NCBI RefSeq assembly: GCF_001598055.1
Contig: NZ_CP014845.1
Span: 1,922,001 to 1,986,000, forward strand
Length of the DNA stretch: 64,000 nt
From: Cupriavidus nantongensis
GTDB lineage: Bacteria; Pseudomonadota; Gammaproteobacteria; Burkholderiales; Burkholderiaceae
Direction of reading: 5' to 3'
The position numbers and the translations under genes were made by a program. Below the pieces are notes generated by a model. It searched no databases and was not told the DNA's origin. It was given only the letters and a program-made list of their open reading frames with translations. Shown here piece by piece: positions 1 to 12,203 of this stretch. The first letter of the stretch is position 1. Each line of letters begins with the position of its first letter.

Positions 1-1
1 C

Positions 2-1159
2 CGCAAGATGGAAAAGATCGAGTGGGGCCCGAACTGGGAAGACGACCTCGGCGGCGAGTTCAGTTCGCGCGGCCGCGACAAGCTGTTCGACGACGTGCAG
101 AAGGAGATGTACTCGACCTTCGAGAACACCTTCATGATGTACCTGCCGCGCCTGTGCGAACACTGCCTGAACCCGGCCTGCGTGGCCTCGTGCCCGTCGG
201 GCTCGATCTACAAGCGCGAGGACGACGGCATCGTGCTGGTCGATCAGGACAAGTGCCGCGGCTGGCGCATGTGCATCTCGGGCTGCCCGTACAAGAAGAT
301 CTATTTCAACTGGCAGAGCGGCAAGGCCGAGAAATGCCTGTTCTGCTATCCGCGCATCGAGGCCGGCCAGCCCACGGTCTGCTCCGAGACCTGCGTCGGC
401 CGTATCCGCTACCTCGGCGTGATGCTGTACGACGCCGATCGCATCGAGCAGGCCGCGTCGGTGCCCGACGAGCGCGACCTGTACCAGTCGCAGCTCGACG
501 TGTTCCTCGACCCGCATGATCCCGAGGTGCAGGCCGAGGCGCTGCGCCAGGGCATCCCGCAAAGCTGGCTCGATGCCGCGCGCAAGTCGCCGGTCTACAA
601 GATGGCGTGCGAGTGGAAGGTCGCGTTCCCGCTGCACCCGGAATACCGCACGCTGCCGATGGTCTGGTACATCCCGCCGCTGTCGCCGATCCAGTCGGCG
701 GCCGAAGCCGGCCACATGGGCATGAACGGCATCATCCCCGACGTCAAGAGCCTGCGCATCCCGGTCAGGTACCTGGCCAACCTGCTGACCGCGGGCGACG
801 TGATGCCGGTGCTGTCGGCGCTGGACCGCATGCTGGCGATGCGCGCCTACAAGCGCTCGCAGGTGGTGGACGGCGTACAGGACCTCGACGTGCTGAAACA
901 GGTGGGCCTGACGCCCGCGCAGGTCGAGGACATGTACCAGACCATGGCGATCGCCAACTACGAGGACCGCTTCGTGATCCCGTCCTCGCACAAGGAGATG
1001 GTCGAGGACAGCTTCAACGACAAGGCCAGCTGCGGCTTTACCTTCGGCAACGGCTGCTCGGGCGGCACCTCGGACGGCGCGCTGTTCGGCAAGAAGCCGC
1101 AGGGCAGCGTGCATTTCGTCGACATGCCGAAGTCGCGCAAGAAGGCCGTGATGAGCTGA
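2..1159 (+). CDS. narH: Respiratory nitrate reductase beta subunit (3' part)
   Basis: Iron-sulfur subunit of the membrane-bound nitrate reductase, carrying electrons from NarI haem to the NarG molybdenum site on the cytoplasmic face. The frame is open to the window edge, so about the first 125 residues, including the first cysteine cluster, are missing; 385 residues are visible against about 510 in the family. Visible ferredoxin-type clusters are CEHCLNPACVASC, CRGWRMCISGC and CLFC...CSETC, with the family-typical tryptophan in CRGW that marks the 3Fe-4S site. The tail has the usual conserved stretch PSSHKEM and a Gly/Cys-rich CGFTFGNGC. It is followed 27 nt later by narJ, so narG should lie just upstream of the window. 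Identification is near certain. Confidence 0.97.
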   Translation, partial: RKMEKIEWGPNWEDDLGGEFSSRGRDKLFDDVQKEMYSTFENTFMMYLPRLCEHCLNPACVASCPSGSIYKREDDGIVLVDQDKCRGWRMCISGCPYKKIYFNWQSGKAEKCLFCYPRIEAGQPTVCSETCVGRIRYLGVMLYDADRIEQAASVPDERDLYQSQLDVFLDPHDPEVQAEALRQGIPQSWLDAARKSPVYKMACEWKVAFPLHPEYRTLPMVWYIPPLSPIQSAAEAGHMGMNGIIPDVKSLRIPVRYLANLLTAGDVMPVLSALDRMLAMRAYKRSQVVDGVQDLDVLKQVGLTPAQVEDMYQTMAIANYEDRFVIPSSHKEMVEDSFNDKASCGFTFGNGCSGGTSDGALFGKKPQGSVHFVDMPKSRKKAVMS

Positions 1160-1186
1160 ACGCCAGCGAACGAACCGGAGAACGAC

Positions 1187-1852
1187 ATGCCCCTCTATCC
1201 CATCCTGAGCGCGCTGCTCGGCTATCCCGAGCAGGAACTGCTCGACGCGCTGTCCGAGATCGACGCCGCGCTGGCCGAATGGCCGCAGGCGCGCGAGTTG
1301 CTGGCGCCGGTGACCGACCTGCTGCGCAGCGAGACGCTGATCACGCTGCAGGAAAACTATGTCGCCACCTTCGACCGCAACCCGGCGCACTCGCTGCACC
1401 TGTTCGAGCACGTGCACGGCGAAAGCCGCGACCGCGGCCAGGCCATGGTCGACTTGATCGACGAGTACCGGCGCGCGGGCTTCGAGCCCGCGGCGTCCGA
1501 GCTGCCCGACTACGTGCCGCTGTTCCTGGAGTTCCTCGGCGCGCTCGCGGCCGACGGTAACGAGGCGCGCGCCGAACAGCTGCTGGGCGAGGCCATCCAC
1601 GTGCTGGCCGCGATCGGCGACCGGCTCGCGCGCAACCAGAGCCCCTACGCCGGCGTGTTCGCAGTGCTGCGCACGCTCACCGACGTGCAGCCGCAACCGC
1701 AGCAGGAGCCGCCGGTGCGCGACATGGACGAGGCGCTGGAAACCTTCGGCCCCGGCGCCGACGGCGTGGAGCCGCTGCTGGCCCCGCACACCGGGCCGCA
1801 GGCGGTGAAGTTCTATCCGCGCGGCACGGCACCAGCGCCTGCTGCTTGCTGA
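1187..1852 (+). CDS. narJ: Nitrate reductase molybdenum cofactor assembly chaperone
   Basis: System-specific TorD-type chaperone that binds apo-NarG and helps insert the molybdenum cofactor and an iron-sulfur cluster before membrane attachment. It has 221 residues, close to the family length of 220-240, an all-helical composition, and the recognisable N-terminal LSALLGYPEQELLDAL stretch plus LHLFEHVHGESRDRGQAM, which is the NarJ family signature region. The start ATG has a GGAGAA ribosome site 7 nt upstream. The C-terminus is Pro/Ala-rich and weakly conserved. It sits between narH and narI as in most nar operons, but the gap to narI is unusually long (193 nt) because a repeat element lies there. 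Confidence 0.95.
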   Translation: MPLYPILSALLGYPEQELLDALSEIDAALAEWPQARELLAPVTDLLRSETLITLQENYVATFDRNPAHSLHLFEHVHGESRDRGQAMVDLIDEYRRAGFEPAASELPDYVPLFLEFLGALAADGNEARAEQLLGEAIHVLAAIGDRLARNQSPYAGVFAVLRTLTDVQPQPQQEPPVRDMDEALETFGPGADGVEPLLAPHTGPQAVKFYPRGTAPAPAAC

Positions 1853-1866
1853 CATGCCTGCGCGAG

Positions 1867-1999
1867 CCGATTGTGTTCTCCCCTCTTCCGCAGGCGGGAG
1901 AGAGGCGGGGGTGAGGGCGGGAGCTTCAACGAAGCGCCGGTGCTTAAACCACCCCTCACCCTGCCCTCTCCCCCTGAGGGGAGAGGGAAACACAATCGG
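1867..1999. repeat. Intergenic inverted-repeat element, copy A
   Basis: A 133-nt element closed by perfect 11-nt terminal inverted repeats, CCGATTGTGTT at the left and AACACAATCGG at the right, with CTCCCCTCTTCC/GGGAGAG and CCCTCTCCCC/GGGGAGAGGG arms inside. It can fold into one long hairpin in the narJ-narI mRNA. Two related copies occur at 18977 and 58834. It resembles the REP/BIME or MITE-like intergenic elements widespread in this bacterial order; no transposase is nearby. Confidence 0.8.
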
Positions 2000-2045
2000 C
2001 GGAGACACGCACGCCCTTGCTGCCCACCTACCGAGCTAACACACC

Positions 2046-2729
2046 ATGGCAACCCTCCACCAATTCCTCTTCGGCATCTACCCCTACATCGCGCTGGCCA
2101 TCTTCCTGTTCGGCAGCCTGGCCCGCTTCGAGCGCGAGCAATACACCTGGAAGAGCGACAGCTCGCAGGTGCTGTACCGCGGCAACCTGCGCACCGGCAA
2201 CATCCTGTTCCATGTCGGCATCCTCGGCCTGTTCTTCGGCCACCTGGTGGGCCTGCTGACCCCGGTGGCGGTGTGGGACGCGCTGGGTGTCTCGCACGGC
2301 TTCAAGCAGGGCGTGGCGATGGCCGCCGGCGGCGTGATGGGCACCATGTGCCTGGCCGGCCTGCTGATCCTGCTGCACCGCCGCCTGACCAACGCGCGCG
2401 TGTCCGCGGTGACCCGCACCGGCGACAAGGTGCTGCTGCTGTGGCTGCTGGTGACGCTGTTGCTGGGCCTGTCCACCATCTTCGAATCCGCCGGCCATAT
2501 GGACGGCCACATGATGGTGCAGCTGATGAACTGGGCCCAGCACATCGTCACGCTGCGCGGCGACGCCGCCGGCTTTATCGCCGATGCGCCGCTGCTGTTC
2601 AAGGCGCACCTGTTCATGGGCATGACCCTGTTCGTGATTTTCCCGTTCACGCGGCTGGTGCATGTGTGGAGCGGCTTTGCCTCGCTCGGCTACCTCGGCC
2701 GCGCCTGGCAGCTGGTGCGCAGCCGCTGA
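2046..2729 (+). CDS. narI: Respiratory nitrate reductase gamma subunit (cytochrome b)
   Basis: Membrane cytochrome b that oxidises quinol on the periplasmic side and passes electrons through two b haems to NarH. It is 227 residues long, normal for NarI, with five hydrophobic segments (about residues 5-25, 50-72, 88-112, 125-150 and 180-205). Candidate haem ligands are the histidines in FHVGILGLFFGHLVG and in the C-terminal KAHLFMGMTLF and TRLVHVWSG segments. The ATG follows the repeat element, and 37 nt separate its stop from the parvulin gene. Identification is firm from sequence pattern and position. Confidence 0.96.
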   Translation: MATLHQFLFGIYPYIALAIFLFGSLARFEREQYTWKSDSSQVLYRGNLRTGNILFHVGILGLFFGHLVGLLTPVAVWDALGVSHGFKQGVAMAAGGVMGTMCLAGLLILLHRRLTNARVSAVTRTGDKVLLLWLLVTLLLGLSTIFESAGHMDGHMMVQLMNWAQHIVTLRGDAAGFIADAPLLFKAHLFMGMTLFVIFPFTRLVHVWSGFASLGYLGRAWQLVRSR

Positions 2730-2766
2730 GCGCCATCACCGTACAAGGACGCACAAGGAGAACGCG

Positions 2767-3519
2767 ATGCCTGTCACCGTCAACGGCGTGGAACTGCGCG
2801 ACGCCGATATCGAGCGCGAACTGGACCACCATCACGACGCCGCCAACCCGGCGCGGCTGGCCACCATCTCGGCGATCCTGCGCCTGCTGATGCGTGCCGA
2901 AGCCGCGCGCATCGGCCTGGACGCCGGGGCCATGGACGACGACGCGCTGGCGCAGGCGCTGCTGGCGCGCGAAGCGGCCACGCCCGAAGCCGACGAAGCC
3001 AGCTGCCGCCGCCACTACGACAGCCACCCCGAGCGCTTCCGCGAAGGCGAATGGGTCGAAGCCGACCATATCCTGTTCCAGGTCACGCCGCGCGTGCCGC
3101 TGGACGCGCTGCGCGAGGTCGCGGCGCAGACGCTGGCACTGGTGCGCGGCGATCCCGCCAGCTTTGCGCATCATGCCAGCGCGCTGTCCAACTGCCCCAG
3201 CGGCGCCAACGGCGGCCGGCTGGGCCGCGTGTTCCGCGGCGAAACCGCGCCGGAGTTCGAGCGCGCCCTGTTCGCCGCGCAGCAGGACGGCGTGCTGCCG
3301 CAGTTGCTTGAATCCCGCTATGGCCTCCATATCGTGCGCATCCTCGAGCGTTGCCCCGGCACGCGCCTGCCGTTCGAGGCGGTGCACGGCGAGATTGCGC
3401 GCGCCCTTGGCGCGGCGGCGCGCGACCGCGCCTGGAAGCAGTACGCCAGCCTGCTGATCGGCCGCGCGCGCATCGAAGGCATCGAGCTCGAGGGCGCCGA
3501 CAGCCCGCTGGTGCAATAG
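2767..3519 (+). CDS. Parvulin-type peptidyl-prolyl isomerase of the nar operon
   Basis: Predicted PpiC/NifM-type proline isomerase of 250 residues. The first 100 residues form a helical chaperone-like region; the rotamase domain spans about residues 105-215, with the family-typical ADHILF, SNCPSGANGGRLG and YGLHIVRILER stretches. There is no signal peptide, so it should act in the cytoplasm, presumably on a Nar subunit. The ATG at 2767 is chosen because AAGGAG lies 7 nt upstream; an in-frame extension to 2662 overlaps narI and is unlike the family. Parvulins are common directly after narI in beta- and gamma-proteobacteria, which supports a role in nitrate reductase folding, but this has not been shown here. 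Confidence 0.88.
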   Translation: MPVTVNGVELRDADIERELDHHHDAANPARLATISAILRLLMRAEAARIGLDAGAMDDDALAQALLAREAATPEADEASCRRHYDSHPERFREGEWVEADHILFQVTPRVPLDALREVAAQTLALVRGDPASFAHHASALSNCPSGANGGRLGRVFRGETAPEFERALFAAQQDGVLPQLLESRYGLHIVRILERCPGTRLPFEAVHGEIARALGAAARDRAWKQYASLLIGRARIEGIELEGADSPLVQ

Positions 3520-3534
3520 CGAGCGGAGGCCGCC

Positions 3535-4302
3535 GTGCATCACATCGAACATCTGCTCAAGGGTTTCGAACGCTTCCAGCAACGCTATTTCGACGACGAG
3601 CCCGGGCTGTTCGACACCCTGCGCATCGGCCAGCGTCCGCCGACGCTGCTGATCGGCTGCAGCGACTCGCGCGTCGACCCCGGCCTGCTGCTCGGCTGCG
3701 ATCCGGGCGAGCTGTTTACCGTGCGCAATATCGGCAACCTGGTGCCGCCCTGCACCGGCCGCCATGAAGGCAGCCTGCACGGCGTGTCCGCGGCGATCCA
3801 GTTCGCGGTGGAGCAGCTGTGCGTGGCCCGCATCATCGTGATGGGCCACGGCGGCTGCGGCGGCATCCGCGCGCTGCTGGCGCAGCCGGCCGACGCCGGC
3901 GACCATGTGCCCGAAGACGGCGACGATCCCGACTACCTCGGCGCGTGGGTGCGCATTGCCGCGCCGGCGCGCCTGCAGGTCGAACAGACCCTTGCCGACG
4001 CCAGCCCGGCGCAGCGCCAGCGCGCCTGCGAGCAGGCGGCGATCCTGGTGTCGCTGCGCAACCTGCAGACCTTCCCGTTCGTGCGGCGCGCGCTGGAAGC
4101 CGGCAAGCTGACGCTGCACGGCTGGTACTTCGACTTGCAGGCCGGTGCGCTGCTGGCCTATTCGCAACGCGCCGATGCCTTCCTGCCGCTGGTATGCCCG
4201 TTGCCCGGTAGTGCCGCACAGACCGCCGCGCAATCCGCCGCACAATCCGCCGCACAATCCGCCGCACAGACCGCCGCACAACCTGAATCCGTCACGACAT
4301 GA
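3535..4302 (+). CDS. Beta-class carbonic anhydrase
   Basis: Zinc enzyme for reversible CO2 hydration, 255 residues. The zinc ligands are visible: Cys42 in GCSDSRVDP with its Asp/Arg dyad, and His105 and Cys108 in GHGGCGG. The start is GTG, preceded by GCGGAGG, 15 nt after the isomerase. The last 25 residues are low-complexity ([12 protein letters not shown] type), encoded by a 12-bp tandem repeat, and are not part of the fold. The stop overlaps the mobB start (ATGA), so the two are translationally coupled. Placement inside a nitrate reductase operon may reflect bicarbonate or pH demand during anaerobic respiration; that is inference. Confidence 0.93.
   Translation: MHHIEHLLKGFERFQQRYFDDEPGLFDTLRIGQRPPTLLIGCSDSRVDPGLLLGCDPGELFTVRNIGNLVPPCTGRHEGSLHGVSAAIQFAVEQLCVARIIVMGHGGCGGIRALLAQPADAGDHVPEDGDDPDYLGAWVRIAAPARLQVEQTLADASPAQRQRACEQAAILVSLRNLQTFPFVRRALEAGKLTLHGWYFDLQAGALLAYSQRADAFLPLVCPLPGSAAQTAAQSAAQSAAQSAAQTAAQPESVTT
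4213..4284 (+). repeat. Six 12-bp tandem repeats in the carbonic anhydrase 3' end
   Basis: Six consecutive units of GCCGCACAATCC or a one- to three-base variant (units start at 4213, 4225, 4237, 4249, 4261, 4273). Being a multiple of three, they add AAQS/AAQT steps to the protein without shifting frame. Confidence 0.9.
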
Positions 4303-4856
4303 ATCCCTGTATCTTCGGCATCGCCGGAACCTCCGGCAGCGGCAAGACCACGCTGATCACCGCACTGCTGCCGTGGCTGCGCGCGCAAGGCCTGACCGTC
4401 AACGTGATCAAGCACAGCCACCACCCGCTGGAACTGGAGCCCCCGGGCAAGGACAGCGCGCGCTTTCGCGCCGCCGGCGCGACCGAGGTGATGGTGGCCT
4501 CGCCCTACCGCTACGCCATCGTGCGCGAACTGGCCGGCGAGGCCGAGCCGACGCTGGCCGAGCAGGTCGCGCGGCTGCGCCCGGCCGACCTCACGCTGGT
4601 CGAGGGCTTCCGCCGCGAGGACATCCCGCGCCTCGAGGTGTACCGCCCGGCGCATGGGCGTGCGCCTTACTATCCCTGCGATCCTTCGATCGTCGCGGTA
4701 GCGACCGATGCGCAGCTCGACACCTTGCTGCCTTGCCTGCCGCTGGACGACATCGCGCGGGTGGGGCAGTTCATCCTGGCCATGCGCGGCCGCAACCACC
4801 TGGACCCGCTTGGCTCCGGTACTTTCCCCAGAACGCTCGACATGGCTGCCGCCTGA
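4299..4856 (+). CDS. mobB: Molybdopterin-guanine dinucleotide biosynthesis adaptor protein
   Basis: P-loop GTPase that assists MobA in attaching GMP to molybdopterin, the cofactor form needed by NarG. It has 185 residues; the Walker A motif GTSGSGKTT is at residues 10-18, followed by VIKHSHH, which is typical of MobB, and the VEGFRRE stretch near residue 106. The start codon overlaps the stop of the carbonic anhydrase gene (ATGA). Its place at the end of the nar operon links cofactor supply to the enzyme. Identification is secure; the need for MobB in vivo is usually partial. Confidence 0.95.
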   Translation: MNPCIFGIAGTSGSGKTTLITALLPWLRAQGLTVNVIKHSHHPLELEPPGKDSARFRAAGATEVMVASPYRYAIVRELAGEAEPTLAEQVARLRPADLTLVEGFRREDIPRLEVYRPAHGRAPYYPCDPSIVAVATDAQLDTLLPCLPLDDIARVGQFILAMRGRNHLDPLGSGTFPRTLDMAAA

Positions 4857-4955
4857 CGGCAGCCGTTATGCCGCATGTGCGCGATGCCGGGTCTCGAGAC
4901 TGCGCGAGCAAGCGCGCCGCTAGTGCGCGCTCCGCCACCCGCCCCGCCACCCGCC

Positions 4956-4983
4956 TCGACAATTTCCGCAAGGCGGCTATCTT
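4956..4983 (+). promoter_or_regulatory. Predicted sigma-70 promoter of the ACP/AMP-ligase fusion gene
   Basis: TCGACA at 4956-4961 and TATCTT at 4978-4983 are separated by 16 nt, giving a start near 4990 and a leader of about 85 nt. It suggests that the fusion gene at 5076 is transcribed separately from the nar operon. Confidence 0.5.
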
Positions 4984-5010
4984 AAGGGTGTCAGTACCGG
5001 CGCCGTCGGC

Positions 5011-5043
5011 GCTGCTGCTTGCCCGCTTGCGGCAAGCAGCAGC
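5011..5043 (+). other. Perfect 13-bp hairpin in the leader of the fusion gene
   Basis: GCTGCTGCTTGCC at 5011-5023 pairs perfectly with GGCAAGCAGCAGC at 5031-5043 around a 7-nt loop. It ends 32 nt before the ATG at 5076 and is followed by C residues and not by a T-run, so it is not a standard terminator. It could be an attenuating or stabilising leader structure. Confidence 0.6.
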
Positions 5044-5075
5044 CCCCCGCCAGCCCCGGACCCGGCCCCAAGCGA

Positions 5076-7997
<2,922 letters not shown>

Positions 7998-8060
7998 TCC
8001 CTGCCGGCCGGACCGGACGCCAGCCACCGGCCGATTCAACCTCCGTCTCATCCTGAGGCA

Positions 8061-9077
8061 ATGGACACCTTTGCCACCGCTCCGATGTGGGCCGGATTCC
8101 TGCTGCTGGTGCTGGGCACCCTGTTCGTCGACATCTTCGTCCTGGGCGGACGGCATGCGCACCGCGTTTCCACGCGCGAGGCGCTCGGCTGGACCCTCAC
8201 CTGGATGACGCTGGCGGCGCTGTTCGGCGTCGCGCTCTGGTGGGTGGTGGCAAACGACGCCGGCCACGACGCGGCCTATCGCAAGGTGCTGGAGTTCTAT
8301 ACCGGCTACCTGATCGAGCTGTCGCTGTCGATCGACAACATGTTCGTGTTCGCGATGATCTTCAGCTACTTCGCCGTGCCGCCGGAATTGCAGCGCCGCG
8401 TGCTGCTGCTCGGCGTGCTGGGCGCGATCCTGATGCGCGCCGCGATGATCCTGATGGGGGTATGGCTGATCAGCCAGTTCGCCTGGATCCTTTACGTGTT
8501 CGGCGTGTTTCTGGTGATCACCGGCATCAAGATGCTGTTCATGTCGCGGCATCCGTCCGACCTCGGGCGCAATCCCATCGTCCGCTTCCTGTGCACCCAT
8601 ATGCGCATCACCTCGGACTACCACGGCGAACACTTCTTCGTTCGCATCGGCGGCCTGCGCTACGCAACCCCGATGTTCGTCGTGGTGCTGCTGGTCGAGG
8701 CCACCGACCTGGTGTTTGCCGTCGACAGCATCCCGGCCATCTTTGCCGTGACCACCGATCCCTTCATCGTCTTCACCTCGAACATCTTCGCGATCATGGG
8801 GCTGCGCGCCCTGTATTTCCTGCTTGCCAACCTGGCGGCGCATTTCCACTACCTGAAATACGGCCTCGCCGTCGTGCTCGCCTTCATCGGCGCCAAGATG
8901 CTGGCCGAGCCGTGGTTCCACGTACCGGTGCACTGGTCGCTGGGGGCGGTCGCGATGACGCTGTTCATCGCGGTGCTGCTCAGCCAGGCCAGGACCAGGC
9001 GAGCCGCCGCCGCGGGCGACCAGCCGGGCCCCGGCGGCACACCGCGCGGGCGCGAAGCCGGCAACCGGCGCACATAA
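8061..9077 (+). CDS. TerC-family integral membrane protein
   Basis: TerC/Alx-type membrane protein of 338 residues with about nine transmembrane segments. The family's acidic membrane motifs are present: ELSLSIDNMFVFAMI near residue 95 and LLVEATDLVFAVDSIPAI near residue 215; these are thought to form a metal (Mn2+ or Ca2+) pathway. The C-terminal 30 residues are polar and low-complexity. TerC/Alx proteins act in metal efflux, often of manganese, or in protecting exported proteins from mismetallation. It is followed 10 nt later by a universal stress protein gene, so both probably form one unit. Confidence 0.9.
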   Translation: MDTFATAPMWAGFLLLVLGTLFVDIFVLGGRHAHRVSTREALGWTLTWMTLAALFGVALWWVVANDAGHDAAYRKVLEFYTGYLIELSLSIDNMFVFAMIFSYFAVPPELQRRVLLLGVLGAILMRAAMILMGVWLISQFAWILYVFGVFLVITGIKMLFMSRHPSDLGRNPIVRFLCTHMRITSDYHGEHFFVRIGGLRYATPMFVVVLLVEATDLVFAVDSIPAIFAVTTDPFIVFTSNIFAIMGLRALYFLLANLAAHFHYLKYGLAVVLAFIGAKMLAEPWFHVPVHWSLGAVAMTLFIAVLLSQARTRRAAAAGDQPGPGGTPRGREAGNRRT

Positions 9078-9087
9078 GGAGCTAGCC

Positions 9088-9513
9088 ATGAACAAGATCC
9101 TGCTGGCGACCGACGGGTCGTCCTATAGCGACGCGGCCGCGCGCTTCCTGGCGCAAAGCCCGCTGCTGAGCCGCGACTTCGTCGTGCACGTGGTGCACTG
9201 CGAGCCCGATGTGCCCGGCGATATCAAGACCTTCATCGACCGCGCCACGCTCGACCAGTGGCATCGCGAGCAGAACGACAAGGCGATGGGTTCGGTGGCG
9301 GCCATCCTCGGCGAAGCCGGGATCGCGTTCGAGCGCCATGGCTTCACCGGCTTCGCGCCGTCCCGGATCGTCGAGTATGCGCGCGAGACCGGCGCCAGCC
9401 TGATCGTGATGGGCTCGCACGGCCGCGGCGGCTTTGTCGATGCCATCGTCGGATCGGTGGCGCGGCGGGTCCTGGCCCATGCGCACTGCCCGGTGCTGTT
9501 GATCAAGGACTAG
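9088..9513 (+). CDS. Universal stress protein, UspA family
   Basis: Single-domain UspA protein of 141 residues with the alpha/beta fold pattern MNKILLATDGS at the N-terminus and the nucleotide-binding signature GSHGRGGFVDAIVGSVA near residues 109-125, so it probably binds ATP. AAGGAG lies just upstream of the ATG. It follows the TerC gene by 10 nt and precedes the nirS promoter region. In related denitrifiers Usp proteins are induced by low oxygen, but no regulatory site for this pair is evident. Confidence 0.93.
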   Translation: MNKILLATDGSSYSDAAARFLAQSPLLSRDFVVHVVHCEPDVPGDIKTFIDRATLDQWHREQNDKAMGSVAAILGEAGIAFERHGFTGFAPSRIVEYARETGASLIVMGSHGRGGFVDAIVGSVARRVLAHAHCPVLLIKD

Positions 9514-9541
9514 CGGCGCTGCCAGCGCCAGTTGTCATGCC

Positions 9542-9576
9542 ATGCCATGCGCGCGCTGCCGAGCGCGCCATGGCAT
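9542..9576 (+). terminator. Hairpin, possible terminator after uspA
   Basis: ATGCCATG-C-GCGCGCT (9542-9557) pairs with AGCGCGCCATGGCAT (9562-9576), a 15-bp stem with a single bulged C and a 4-nt loop. It is followed by CGCTTTCTTCG, only a weak T-tract. It separates the uspA unit from the nirS promoter. Confidence 0.5.
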
Positions 9577-9626
9577 CGCTTTCTTCGCTGTGCTTCGCTG
9601 AATCCCTTGCCTGACATCCGGCCCGT

Positions 9627-11433
<1,807 letters not shown>

Positions 11434-11457
11434 GCCCGTGTCGTTTTGCGCCAGGAA

Positions 11458-11483
11458 CCTCGCCGCGCCCCGGCGCGGCGAGG
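11458..11483 (+). other. GC-rich hairpin between nirS and nirM
   Basis: CCTCGCCGCGCC (11458-11469) and GGCGCGGCGAGG (11472-11483) form a perfect 12-bp stem with a minimal loop and no T-run. It lies 24 nt after the nirS stop, so it may protect the nirS mRNA from 3' decay or partly terminate, giving more NirS than assembly proteins. Confidence 0.7.
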
Positions 11484-11523
11484 CCTGCCAGGCCCCCGCG
11501 TTCCTTCCATGGAGAAATGCATC

Positions 11524-11847
11524 ATGCGAACACTACCCGCGCTGCCTGCGCTGCTGGCAGCGATCGGCTGCGTGCTGGCAATCGGCACCGCCATGCCGGC
11601 CCACGCCAGCCAGGCGCTGGCATCGAGCAAGGCCTGCCTGGCCTGCCATGCCATCGACAAGAAAATGGTCGGCCCCGCCTTCCAGGACATCAAGGCCAAG
11701 TACACCGGCCGCAAAGACGCGCAGGCGCAGATGGTCCAGTCCATCCTGAAAGGCAGCAGCGGCCGCTGGGGGCCGGTGCCGATGCCGGCCAACGCGGTCA
11801 GCGCGGCCGACGCCAACACGCTGGCCAAATGGATTCTCTCCCTCTGA
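11524..11847 (+). CDS. nirM: Cytochrome c-551, electron donor to NirS
   Basis: Small periplasmic class I cytochrome c of 107 residues. A signal peptide of about 26 residues is followed by the haem motif CLACH (Cys38, Cys41, His42) and a C-terminal PVPMPANAV segment containing the methionine ligand, the pattern of cytochrome c-551/c8. It delivers electrons to NirS. ATG 11524 is used because it starts a proper signal peptide and has GGAGAA upstream; an in-frame extension upstream lacks signal-peptide character. Its last codons overlap the start of nirC by 19 nt. Confidence 0.93.
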   Translation: MRTLPALPALLAAIGCVLAIGTAMPAHASQALASSKACLACHAIDKKMVGPAFQDIKAKYTGRKDAQAQMVQSILKGSSGRWGPVPMPANAVSAADANTLAKWILSL

Positions 11848-12203
11848 ACCGTATTGCATGGCACCGCGCCGCGGTCGCGTTGCTGGCCGCCACAGCCTGC
11901 GCAAGCGCGCTCGCATCCGCGGACCCGCCCGCGCCGGCGCGCCGGGCGCAACTGGCGCACTGGCTGCGCGATGACTGCGGCGCCTGCCACGGCATGACCT
12001 TGCGCGGCGGGCTGGGCCCGCCGCTGACGCCTGCCAGCCTGGCAGGCAAGCCGCCTGACGGCCTCGTCGCCACCGTGCTGTACGGCCGGCCCGGCACGGC
12101 GATGCCGCCGTGGCAACCTTTCATGACGCAGGATGAAGCCCGATGGCTGATCGATCGACTGCAGGCCGGCCAGCCGCCGGCCGTCACGCCGCAAGGCAAC
12201 TGA
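11829..12203 (+). CDS. nirC: Cytochrome c55x of the nir operon
   Basis: Periplasmic monohaem cytochrome c of 124 residues with a signal peptide (cleavage near residue 32) and haem motif CGACH (Cys50, Cys53, His54). A methionine in GTAMPPW is the likely sixth ligand. NirC is linked with electron transfer to NirS and with the last steps of haem d1 maturation. Its start lies inside the end of nirM and its stop overlaps the nirF start (TGATG), so translation is coupled. Confidence 0.88.
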   Translation: MDSLPLNRIAWHRAAVALLAATACASALASADPPAPARRAQLAHWLRDDCGACHGMTLRGGLGPPLTPASLAGKPPDGLVATVLYGRPGTAMPPWQPFMTQDEARWLIDRLQAGQPPAVTPQGN

